From Notolepis coatsorum (taxonomy: Eukaryota > Chordata > Actinopteri > Aulopiformes > Paralepididae), in contig OZ020593.1 of assembly GCA_963971535.1 (NCBI GenBank), positions 11,846,739 to 11,910,738 on the forward strand: DNA of 64,000 nucleotides, read 5' to 3'. The notes beneath the pieces were generated by a model, which saw nothing but the letters and a program-made list of their open reading frames with translations, was not told the origin of the DNA and made no database searches. Below, piece after piece: positions 12,501 through 24,000 of the stretch (position 1 is its first letter; each line of letters begins with the position of its first letter). The position numbers and the translations under genes were made by a program.

Positions 12501-15500
12501 TAATCAGCTCTGTGACCTTGTGTCGGCTGTTCAATACGATCGGGTATTTAATGTCATCCGGTAGATTGGGGGCTCTGCGTAGGCGACCACCCACTCTGAT
12601 GAGGGTATGAGCGTCGCTCTCGGGGGCCAGGTGAATTAATCTGCTGTCGGATGGGACGGGCTTTCCTCCCTGTAGACAGGCCAATTCATCGGGGAACGAG
12701 TCTCTCTGGGCTCGCTGCAGTAGAAGCAATTCTGCTTCCTCGTAGTTAGCTGCTGACATATCAGCGGGGGACTTGCACTCCGGGTGGTACCGCAGGAATG
12801 TTCTTTGTTGTGCACTCTCTATGGACGTGCAATCGTCTATGTTAGGGTCGGTGGAGGCTACGGTGCTCAATCCACAGAACACAGACTTCTTATTTTCCAC
12901 CTCCTCTGGACTTGCTTCCCTCGGGATAGGCATGGGCCACTGTCCTTCCGGGAGTCTTAGGAATGCGGGGCCGTCACTGTAGACATTGCGACGGGTGAGG
13001 TCATCCAGGGGCATCCCCCGGGTGATGACGTCAGCTGGGTTCTGTTTTGTATCAACGTAGCGCCACTCTGTTTCTCCGGTTAACTCTTCGGTTAAGTCTT
13101 GAATCTCGGTGACTCTGACTCCCACGAAGACTTTGTACTTGCATGAGTCCGATTTGATCCAGGCGAGTACCGTCGTGGAATCTGACCACAGGATTGTTCT
13201 AGACACCGGTATGGTGAGCTCACGTTGCATGAGCGTGGCTAGGTGCGCTCCGGCTAGGGCTGCGCAGAGCTCTAGACGTGGGATAGATTGTTGCTTGCGT
13301 GGGGCTATTCTCGAGCGGGCGAGGACAAATGCTGTGTAGATCTCTTCCCCCTGGTCTTGGGCCCGCAAGTAGGCTACTGATCCGTATGCGACCTCTGAGG
13401 CGTCACTGAAGACGTGTAAGTCCATTTTACATGTCTCTGGCCTCACCGTGGGTGGGAAGTAGCTTGGAAGTAGCTTCGGCGCATATTAACGCCTGGGAGT
13501 GAGTGGAGCTCCATCTCCCACTCTCTCCAGGTGGATGCAAGGTGTGCGGGAATGGGGTCGTCCCAGCCCTGGTCCTTGTCCCACAATGCTCGTACAATCA
13601 TTTTTGCCCTGGTGGTGTACGGTAGAATACATCCTAGCGGGTCATATTGTCGGGCGAGTGTTGTGTACACACTCCGTCTGGTGGTCGGCGCCGCCGCCGG
13701 CCTTCCCTGCTCCGTAGTCAGGGGCTTGTGTCTGTAGTGAAGCGAATCTGTTTTGAATCGCCACACTAATCCCAGGGTCATCTCCTGGGCTTCTCCCGGG
13801 ATTGTAGCCATCCAGGTCTCGCTGCTGGCTGCCTTGTCCTCGGAGGAGAGGCTGCGCAGTACTTGCGGATCGCTGCTGGCCCACTGCCTGAGATCAAAGC
13901 CGCCTTTGATCAATGAGGCGCAGAGTTTAATCAGGAGAGCCTCGGCTTCTTCCTGGGTTGAAAGGCTTTGTAGACAGTTGTCTACGTAGAAGCTGTTCTT
14001 TACGCTGTGTCGGACCTCTTCGTCCGCTGCTGGGTCCTCTGCTACATGTTTCTGTAGTGCAAATGTCGCACAGCAGGGGCTGCACGTCGTTCCGAAGGGG
14101 AGGACTTCCCATTGGTAGATGGCTGGGTGCTCATCTCCTGGCTTCTCTCTCCATAGGAACCGTAACAGGGGCTTGTCCGCCTCTACTAATCTCACCTGCA
14201 GGAACATTCCTTTAATGTCCCCGCTGATGGCCACCTTTTCCTGGCGGAAGCGGAGTAGAACGCCGAGTAGGGAGGGGCCGAGTGTGGGACCGGGCAGTAA
14301 CTCTTTATTTAGATTTTGGGATCCGATCTGGTAGCTGCAGTTAAATACTATGCGGTCTTTACCGTTGTGATGGACCTTGTGGTGGGGCACGTACCACGAT
14401 TCAGTGGTCTGGTCAGCCTCTTTAATGTCCATCTTTGTAACGTGTCCCGCTGTGATGAGCTTCTCAATCTCAGCGCGGTATACACTCTCTTGGGCGGGGT
14501 TCTTGGCTAAGCGCCGCTCCGTGTTCAGCAGGTACCGTTCTGTGGCGTCTGTCTTGGCGTGGAAAGTAGGCATTCCTTCTCGCCGCAGGAGTGGCGTGGC
14601 GTATCTCAACACGCCGTTGACCGGGACTCTCTTGGTCCCTGTCTCGAGGAGGTGAATTGCGTAAATGTCATCTTTAGAGCGAATATCTTTCTTTCCGTTC
14701 TTAAAGGGCATTTGTTCCAAGGTCCATAGCCGCTCTACGTGTTGCAGGAGTGCGGTTTCTCCCTCTGTGACTCGGGAGTGGAGACATCTAGTGGCTGTAC
14801 TTCGGTTGAGAGATTTGGCGAGCGGGCCTTGGAGAGTCCATCCCAAACGGGTCTCGACTGCTGCAGGACAGCCTCGGGGTCCAGTATGAACCCGGTCTAT
14901 CGGGACAATGAGGTCTGCATGGTCGGAGCCTATCAACAGGGTCGGCATAGCATTGTCTATGAGCGGGATCGGTAACTTGCGCAGATGTGCATATTTCTCC
15001 ATCAGCTTGGCGACGGGGTATGTGTACCGCGACAGTCCTATTTCTTGGCTGGTGAAAGCGTCTGCAATCTGGTACCGTCGCTCAGGCTGGCCGCTTGCTG
15101 CGATAGAGAATGAGACATTCTCGCCCTTTATCGTCTTCAAATCTCGTCTTATTGTCCGAATTGTCATTTGGGTTTCGCTTCCCCGCAGCCCTAGCTGGGC
15201 CGCAGCGGAGGCGAGCAGCAGGGTCTTCTCTGACCCGTCATCGAGGACGGCGTAAGTGTCCAGGACTTTATTCTGGTAGCTTAGTGTCACACGCACTACT
15301 TTTAGGAGTACTCGGGCTCCACTGCTGCTGGCGGGATCGATGTACATGACGCTCGCTTTGCGGCTGGATGGTGCGGGTGAAGGGCGCCGTCTGTTACTGT
15401 CGTGAAGTATGTCCAGATGGGCTCCATCGCACTTGGTGCACCTTTTCTTTAAGCGGCATTCGGCTGCCATGTGTGAGCGCGCACAGCGAAAACAGCGCTT

Positions 15501-18500
15501 GTTGGACTTTATCCATTGACCTGCTTCCTCCGCGTTCAGCTTGGGGAAGGAGTCACATTGCGCTAGCCAGTGTTCTTTCTCACAGTAGGGGCACACTATC
15601 TTCCACTTCTCCGTTCTGGAGGGGGTACTGTGGCTCCTGCTGCTCGGTACTGACTCCGATTGGTGCATCACAGTCACCGATCTTCTTCCATCATTTAGTC
15701 GTCTGGTTCCTTCTCTGGAGCCAGGGGTGCTCCGTCCGAATGTATCTAGCCGTAGGCTGCTGACTTCTCTCGCCAGGAAGTCTGCTAGATCGAGGAGGTT
15801 CGGTTCGGGGCCATTCGGGTCTGGTACGAGCTGACGAGCGGGCGGCAGCTTCTCCAGAATCCTTTCCACATTTGAGTTGGCGTAAAGTTCATGCCTCCCC
15901 TTCTCTCTTTGCGCTCCCAACATCCCTACCAGGGACTGCACTCTGATGGACAGGTCGTCCAGTGCTCGATTGTCTATTGCTGGGGGTAAGCGGTCGATGT
16001 GTCGGATCTCCTGGATCACGTAATCCCATATGCGCCCATACCTCTGGTCCAATGCTACCAGCGCTGCTGTGTATGGGGTGGTGGAAGTCGCGTAGGCGAG
16101 CGCTATGTTATGTGCGCGGGGTACCTTTAAGTGCTTCAGTAGGATGGCGTATTTGTGGCGTTCATCCAATACATCCACCAACATGGTCTCCAGACACATG
16201 CGGAGTTCTGTATACTGGGCCCGGTTCTCTTGGGTGAAGTCGGGTACCATAGGTGTGCCAATGTATGACGCTGACTGTGGATACATCGGCGAGCGTTGGG
16301 GGAGAGGCCTCCTAGGCGAGTCTCCTCCCGCTCTTTGGTATGGGCTGGTACCGGCAGTGTACCATGGCCCGCTTGTCCAGGTGCTGTTCCTCGGTGCGGG
16401 TCGTGCGTCGTGCTCACCCGGGTATAGAGTCGGGGGTCTGTAGCGCAGCTCCGCGAGAGTATAGCCTGGGCTGTACCGGGCCTCCTGGTCCGGTAGAGTA
16501 CTGTGCTGTCTTCGGGCGTGGTTCTCCTCCTCTTCCTCTTCGTCTTCAGTTAGGTCATCCAGTGCTTGTAGTCTCTGGTTTAGCCTCTCCACAGGATATG
16601 CTGCTCCTTCCCGGTTGCTAGGTCTCGCTTGGACCGGTGGGGGGAGGTGGTCTGTGGGGGGTATAGACCTCGTCTGTTGGTCAAGTTCAGGGTTGTTTAC
16701 TCGGCTAGGGGATGCCGCCCTGGAGGTGTGTCTAGACGAGTTCCTGGAGCCTCTGGCGGAGGGAGAGGGTGTTGTCCGTCTGATCAGCTGTTCTATTAGT
16801 TGCGACAGCTGTCTGTCGCGCGCTGCGTCCCGTTGAGCACCGGCTCGTTCTCGGGCCACATTCTCTTCCATCTGAATGCGTCTTATTTCTAGACGTATCT
16901 GCTCGTGTTCGCTTCGCTGCTGGATCTGCAGTCGGTCGCGTTCAGCAGCGGCGTTCAGGCTGATGAGGAAGGCCTGCTGTAGGGTCCTCTCTGCCTCGCT
17001 GGGAGAAGGCGGTTGTATAGGGGAGCCTTCCCTCGGGGTACTCCTTGCGGAGCCTTGGGGTTCTATCTCCACGGTGCTCTCCCCGTCTTCTTCCGTGCCG
17101 AGTTCTCTCTCGGTAGCGTTGTGTTCCTCCCGGGACTCATCGGGGACTACTTCTTCAGTACTGGCGGGGTGTGAAGTCATGTCTGGTTCCCACTGGTCCC
17201 CACCGTGAACTTGGTCAGTTACATTAGAGCCCGTAGGGGCCTCTATGGTCGGGGTAGTCTGGGCGTTGGGGTTAGACATACTTTTACTTTCTAGTTTTAC
17301 CGCGTTTACTGTTAGTAGAAGACTAGGTTGTTGACTGACAGCGTAAGCCTCTAAGCACTGAGGGAGCCGTCGTTCGCGCTGCGGGCGTTGGTTAGGAGGA
17401 TCGTTTCGTGGAGTGTTCATCATAGGCCATTTCAATATTAATAACACTATATTAATATTACACTAATTACCCTCCGGCTCGAAGGACCAATTGTAACTGA
17501 GGGGTACAATTCCCTGACTGTATTACTAGATATGATACTTACTACCACTACCTTTGTACTTAATATTCGGCCACCCAGTACACGGCATAAATATATTATC
17601 ATAAACACTCTCACGTAGATGAAACGGATCCAACACAAATGTACGAATTAGAAACAGGTCTTTATTTCTACACAGCGATGGTGTGTAGAACAAGCACTTA
17701 ATCACTTAATTACATTTATGAATTGAAATAGTATGCACTTTTATGGCAAAGAGTATTCGTCGGTATATCAATAGAGAATGTCCAATCTCTGAAGGCGCAG
17801 GTGGTAAATATACGACCTGGAATAGTTAAGGAATAACAGCAATGATACTTTAATGATTATATACTAGATACACTAGAGGGGGTTAATCCGGTCGCTTGTA
17901 AGCCGACAGGAGTAGGAGGGGGGGGGGTAGAATCCGGCTGCCTCGTCCGGCCAAGGGTATCCCAGGTGAACCCACTGTAGTGCCGTTCAATGCGCCGGCG
18001 ATCCTTGGACCACAGATGAAAGCAGGTGGACTCTTTGTGGGCCGGCTCTCTCCGGTCCACGGGGGAGAGACGTGAAGAGACCTCGTCTTGCAGAGCGTCT
18101 CCTCACCTTGCGTCCTCTCCAGGGGGCGGGGGTTCCAACACACGGCAGTGTCGGGGGTCTTTATCCATGGAATAATCAAAGTATACAAAGCATAATCCGT
18201 GCCTGGGAAGGCGGGCTGTCGTCGGTAGAATAATCCGGTATACAGGTCCACTCGCTCGTCGGCTCTGGGGCTCCTCGGGTGCAGCTTCACATGGGGTCAA
18301 CCACCCTGGGTAAGCAGCCAGTTCTCTGCCCGAAACGATGGGGTACTGACTACGGTAGTATTCTCACCGCACGAAGCACTATATATTAACAGACTATTAT
18401 TAGCTTAATAGACTACGTCCAACTCGACGATATAGTGCCAAATATGACTATTCAAATATGAATATACACGATGTCTCAATACCGATGGTAGGCGAACTTG

Positions 18501-20929
18501 GCCTTACTCCCACACGTGGCGTCGCGGGGAGGCTTTACGTCTGTGACTCTATTGGAGGGTAAGAAACTGGACTGAAAAGAAAGTCCTACTTTAGTAGCGC
18601 AGTATATATACGCACTATGAACAAATAGTCCCATTAGTGGTGCGGTAGCCAGATTCCTACGCGGAACTAGGACTTGTTCGTACATGTGGAGTGGTACGTT
18701 TGAACTGGGTCTGAGGGGTATGGCAGCCTGGCACCAAGGTCTCGACCAATAGTAGAATGGAGACTATTATGGGATGTTCAGTAGGCTAGAATGGATATTC
18801 AATGCATATTGTACAAGGAATATACAAGGGATATCAGGGAATATTAGAGAATATACAAATACAATTAAATATATATATATAAATAAATATATATATTCGG
18901 TTTAATCTGGCCCTTCACAACAGTAACANNNNNNNNNNNNNNNNNNNNNNNNNNNNNNNNNNNNNNNNNNNNNNNNNNNNNNNNNNNNNNNNNNNNNNNN
19001 NNNNNNNNNNNNNNNNNNNNNNNNNNNNNNNNNNNNNNNNNNNNNNNNNNNNNNNNNNNNNNNNNNNNNNNNNNNNNNNNNNNNNNNNNNNNNNNNNNNN
19101 NNNNNNNNNNNNNNNNNNNNNNNNNNNNGTACCATTACAATCACTACAATCTATCCGGCTAGCAGTAGCTACAGATAACTCCTGATATCAATGTCTTATA
19201 ACAGTGATTCGATGCGTATTCGAGCCCCGGCTTGCATCGCAGTCACAAACGGGGCTAGCTGAGTAGGGTATATCTGCAGAGCCGTATATCTGCAGAGCCG
19301 CAGATATACCCTGCTGAGGGCATGCTGAATGTGATTTGATCAAAGCAGAGTATACACACAGTGGAGATAGCGAGCATTTTGACTTGTTGCGTGGTGGCGA
19401 TGTCTCGCAGATAATACAACTACAAGTATAATTATATAATATATATATATTTTATAAAAAAATATATATATATATTTATATAAAATAATTTCTTTTTTTT
19501 TTTAATCAAAAACGATCGATATCGGATCGGTATCGGCCGATATGGCTCAAGACGATCTGTGATCGGTATCGGTGGCAAAAAACGTGATCGGGGCATCCGT
19601 AATAGCTATACATTATCCCGCTTACATGGCTAACTTACTAACAATATACCTAATTAATTTTACATCGACTCGCAACACTGGTTCTGGCTCCGCTCGTCGC
19701 TCCGCCCTGTCATCGGCGGCAGCTTCCCCGGCAGCCGGCAGTGTCTGATTGCACTGATGTCAGTGGGCTTGATTGCGAACAGCTGCGCACAGCGGTCATT
19801 ATTGTTCCACAGAGGTCCGTTATCGGGTAATATCGGACCTCTGACACGCGCTATTGACCAATCGCAAGCAAGCATTTCGGCGAATGTGAAAATGCCATGT
19901 AATTACCTGAAATTATTCCGTTTTTTTGGGGGGGGAAACCCTGCATATATCTGTATCGGTTGATATTGGTATCGGAAATTCGAACCAATATCGAACATAC
20001 CAATATTAAGTGATCTACCTTGCCTATACTACTACCTACTAGGGCTGTCCCCGACTAAGGATTTGGATGGTCGACTATGATTGGCCAAAATTTGCCGTTA
20101 GTCGACTATTGGTCGACTAAAAAAAAGTATAATTTAAAAAAAATAATTATTTTGTATCCATTTGGGCTGTGGGGTGCTTAATGTCTGAAGGAGTCGACTG
20201 AAGGCTTCTTGTCCTCTGCAAAAGCATGCAATTGGTCCACTGATGGATACATCTTGATATTTGTCTAGTCTAGTGTGTTCATTAGATGGGTGAAATCCTC
20301 TTTCAGTGCCTCTGTGCCTGTTTTCTTAGGCAGTTAGCCTCAGGTATGCGCGCCATTAGCGTTAGCCATGCTTCTAGGCCTCTTTTCTTTTGGAAAGAAT
20401 GATAAAAAAAATTAAACATTTACATTTATAAATGTTTTCTTTAAAAAAAAAAATTATATTCGACTAAGAGGTTGGCTAGTCGACTACGGCTCCTTTCGAC
20501 CGATTAGTCGACTAATCATCTAATAGGGGTCAGCCCTACTGCCTACTATGCTAATATGTCTCTACTACTATGCAGGGCTGTCTTAAATACTTCAACGCTT
20601 CGTTCGATGGCCACGGGATTCAAATGGGAAAATAAAATTTAATTTTAATATATTAAAAAAGATATATATATATCAATTATATAAAAAAAAAATCAATCCC
20701 CCCTCCCACCTGCAAAATCTTGCACCTCCAATGCAACGAACGAAGGTTGCAACATAATTATGTAATGTAATGTCGTTGGCTGTGTAACGGAGAGCAGCCG
20801 CCCAGGCAGCGCAGCTCCCGACTCATTATTAATTTAATTAATTAATCCAATCCACTTTATTTATAGAGCACATTTAAAAACAACAAAGTTGACCAAAGTG
20901 CTGTACAAGTCCCACAACATAAGATTAAA

Positions 20930-21002
<73 letters not shown>

Positions 21003-24000
21003 TGTATATATTATTATTTATTTTTTATTTATTTATTTTAATCTCGAAGCTTCGAATTAAAATAGAATCTCGGCCCCAAAGCTTCGATTGCCATAAAAAG
21101 ATTGGAAGGTCAGCCCTACTACTATGTACTGTGCACTCAAGACTGTACGACTGTAGCACTCTCACTGCCCCTCAGCTGCCAGAGTTATACCCTTCCCTTC
21201 CCGCTGACTTGTTGTACAGAACTTGTAAGTCGCTTTGGATAAAAGCGTTCAGCTAAATGACTCAATGTAAATGTTATCTAACGGTCTAGAATTCAGGGGT
21301 CTGTTCCAGAGAGGAACTGCTTCTCGTGCTCCGCGTGCAAACAGCAGACGTGTGGTGAGATCTGATCTGGGGTCAGACTGGGTTGGGCGATATGGCCAAA
21401 AATGTTATCACGATAACATTTTTCATATCGTTCGATATCGATAATTATCTGGGACTGGGAGACCCATGTTACTGACCAGACACTCTATATCAGTGATGGC
21501 TGTTTACTGCAGAGCAGGAGGGACTGGGAGACCCATGTTACTGACCAGACACTCTGTATCAGTGATGGCTGTTTACTGCAGAGTGGAGGGACTGGGAGAC
21601 CCATGTTACTGACCAGACACTCTGTATCAGTGATGTCTGTTTACTGCAGAGTGGAGGGACTGGGAGACCCATGTTACTGACCAGACACTCTATATCAGTG
21701 ATGACTGTTCACTGCAGAGTGGAGGGACTGGGAGACCCATGTTACTGACCAGACACTCTATATCAGTGATGGCTGTTTACTGCAGAGTGGAGGGACTGAG
21801 AGACCCATGTTACTGACCAGACACTCTATATCAGTGATGTCTGTTTACTGCAGAGTGGAGGGACTGGGAGACCCATGTTACTGACCAGACACTCTATATC
21901 AGTGATGGCTGTTTACTGCAGAGTGGAGGGACTGGGAGACCCATGTTACTGACCAGACACTCTATATCAGTGATGGCTGTTTACTGCAGAGTGGAGGGAC
22001 TGGGAGATCCATGTTACTGACCAGACACTCTGTGATGGCTGTCGGAATGTAGAGCTATTATTTTAGCACGTAGACCACTTATTCTAACAGAAGAATACCA
22101 CTTACAGCACCTTTAATGTGGAGTGGACGCACCGACTCTGCGGTCCTCCGTGAGTGAGGTTCATGGAGTTTCCTCGTCCAACAGCTGTGCCCAGATATTC
22201 CGTTCTAAAGTTTCACTGCGAGGCTGCCCCCCTTCCAACCAATCAGAGAGGCCCAGAGGGACTTTCAACAGAATAAATCTGAGATGGAATAATATCTTGC
22301 TACGCCGTAGCTGGTAGACCACTTGATTTAAGAATCAGTGTGTCTTCCTAATGGCCCAGGACAGTCCTATCAATATTTATGAACATAAATAACTTTCTCC
22401 CAAAGCCTCGAGACGTGTGCTGCCATCAGATATATATAAAGTCTTGAGCTGATCCGGGAAGAATGGATTGGGGAAGATGGTTTTAAAGGGTATGAGCACC
22501 ACCCAGGGTCACTTTGCTGGAATACGAGTAATTCTTTTTAAATTCTGAAATGACAACTCTACCATAGGAACGTTCATAAAGTTGAATACAAAAAACTCAA
22601 CATTATGTGGGTCCACAAAATCAGTCTCACATACATACTGTACACATATATGCCTTGTTTCCTCTAGCCAGGGTTTAGCCGTGCTGTGGTCTTGTCTCCA
22701 CTATAGCCAGGGTTTAGCCGTGCTGTGGCCTTGTCTCCACTATAGCCAGGGTTTAGCCGTGCTGTGGCCTCGTCTCCACTAGCCAGGGTTTAGCCGTGCT
22801 GTGGCCTTGTCTCCACTAGCCAGGGTTTAGCCGTGCTGTGGCCTTGTCTCCACTAGCCAGGGTTTAGCCATGCTGTGGCCTTGTCTCCACTAGCCAGGGT
22901 TTAGCCGTGCTGTGGCCTTGTCTCCACTAGCCAGGGTTTAGCCGTGCTGTGGCCTTGTCTCCACTATAGCCAGGGTTTAGCCGTGCTGTGGCCTTGTCTC
23001 CTCTAGCCAGGGTTTAGCCGTGCTGTGGCCTTGTCTCCACTAGCCAGGGTTTAGCCATGCAGTGGCCTTGTCTCCACTATAGCCAGGGTTTAGCCATGCT
23101 GGGGCCTTGTCTCCGCTAGCCAGGGTTTAGTCGTGCTGGGGCCTTGTCTCCGCTAGCCAGGGTTTAGCCGTGCTGTGGCCTTGTCTCCACTATAGCCAGG
23201 GTTTAGCCGTGCTGTGGCCTTGTCTCCACTATAGCCAGGGTTTAGCCGTGCTGTGGCCTTGTCTCCACTATAGCCAGGGTTTAGCCGTGCTGTGGCCTTG
23301 TCTCCACTATAGCCAGGGTTTAGCCGTGCTGTGGCCTTGTCTCCACTATAGCCAGGGTTTAGCCGTGCTGTGGCCTTGTCTCCACTAGCCAGGGTTTAGC
23401 CGTGCTGTGGCCTTGTCTCCACTAGCCAGGGTTTAGCTGTGCTGTGGCCTCGTCTCCACTAGCCAGGGTTTAGCCGTGCTGTGGCCTCGTCTCCACTAGC
23501 CAGGGTTTAGCCGTGCTGTGGCCTTGTCTCCACTAGCCAGGGTTTAGCCGTGCTGTGGCCTTGTCTCCACTAGCCAGGGTTTAGCCGTGCTGTGGCCTTG
23601 TCTCCACTATAGCCAGGGTTTAGTTTAGTCTGACACACAGTGAGCGTCTCCGTTGTCTTTAGAACCTGCCTGGACTCCGGCTGAGACAGCCACCTTTCAG
23701 AACCGGGCTAGACCTGAGCCAAAGACAGCTGGGACTGTTGTATCATCACGGGTTAGCTTGTGTACCACAGTCGGTGGTGTGAAAGGTTGCCTAGCAACTG
23801 GAGAGTTTACAAGAAGCGCAATGGAGACACAAACCCATACCATACCATGCTAGACCATGGCTAGCACCAGCCAGGCTGAACATAGCTAATGGAGACAAGG
23901 CACTAGTCTATGCAACAGCTCCAGCCTTTCTCCCCGATGACATCACAGATGATGATGTATGTGATATCTGGCTTTGTGAGAAGGCCAGGGGGTTCATTGT

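Larger units (their letters stand above)
10420..18922 (-). mobile_element. BEL/Pao LTR retrotransposon, antisense in the ankra2 intron
   Basis: About 8.5 kb with two ~1.43-kb LTRs (10420..11852 and 17492..18922), a tRNA primer site, a polypurine tract and gag-pol on the - strand. LTRs start TG and end CA on both strands' reading. Pol has BEL/Pao hallmarks: the RT block [11 protein letters not shown] with LPFGTTCSP and FYVDN, DGS protease and the fused gag with CCHC knuckles. LTRs differ by eye at only about 8-10 substitutions plus poly-G length, so the insertion is young. It cannot move itself: pol has an 11-bp tandem duplication and lacks the integrase core. Confidence 0.95.
9212..19601 (+). 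mobile_element. hAT-like element, nest level 2
   Basis: Ends tagggatgccccgatc and gatcggggcatccgta are inverted repeats; TSD attgctat (9204..9211) versus atagctat (19602..19609), 7/8. Interior holds a level-3 MITE, the BEL element and the gap. Confidence 0.75.
8858..20003 (+). mobile_element. hAT-like element, nest level 1
   Basis: 8-bp TSD tattaagt at 8850..8857 and 20004..20011. Left end aggggtgtcccatattatcgg; AT-rich with GATATCGG-type motifs at both ends. It is opened by the level-2 element at 9212. Confidence 0.7.
8785..21290 (+). repeat. Interspersed repeat K, copy 2, split by nested insertions
   Basis: Left piece 8785..8857 and right pieces 20004..20039, 20539..20572 and 21119..21290 line up with window bases 1-375. 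Three independent hAT-like insertions with 8-bp duplications separate the pieces. Confidence 0.8.

Noticed and set aside
13499-17208. Many + strand frames opposite gag-pol
   Set aside because: Shadows of the minus-strand BEL frames.
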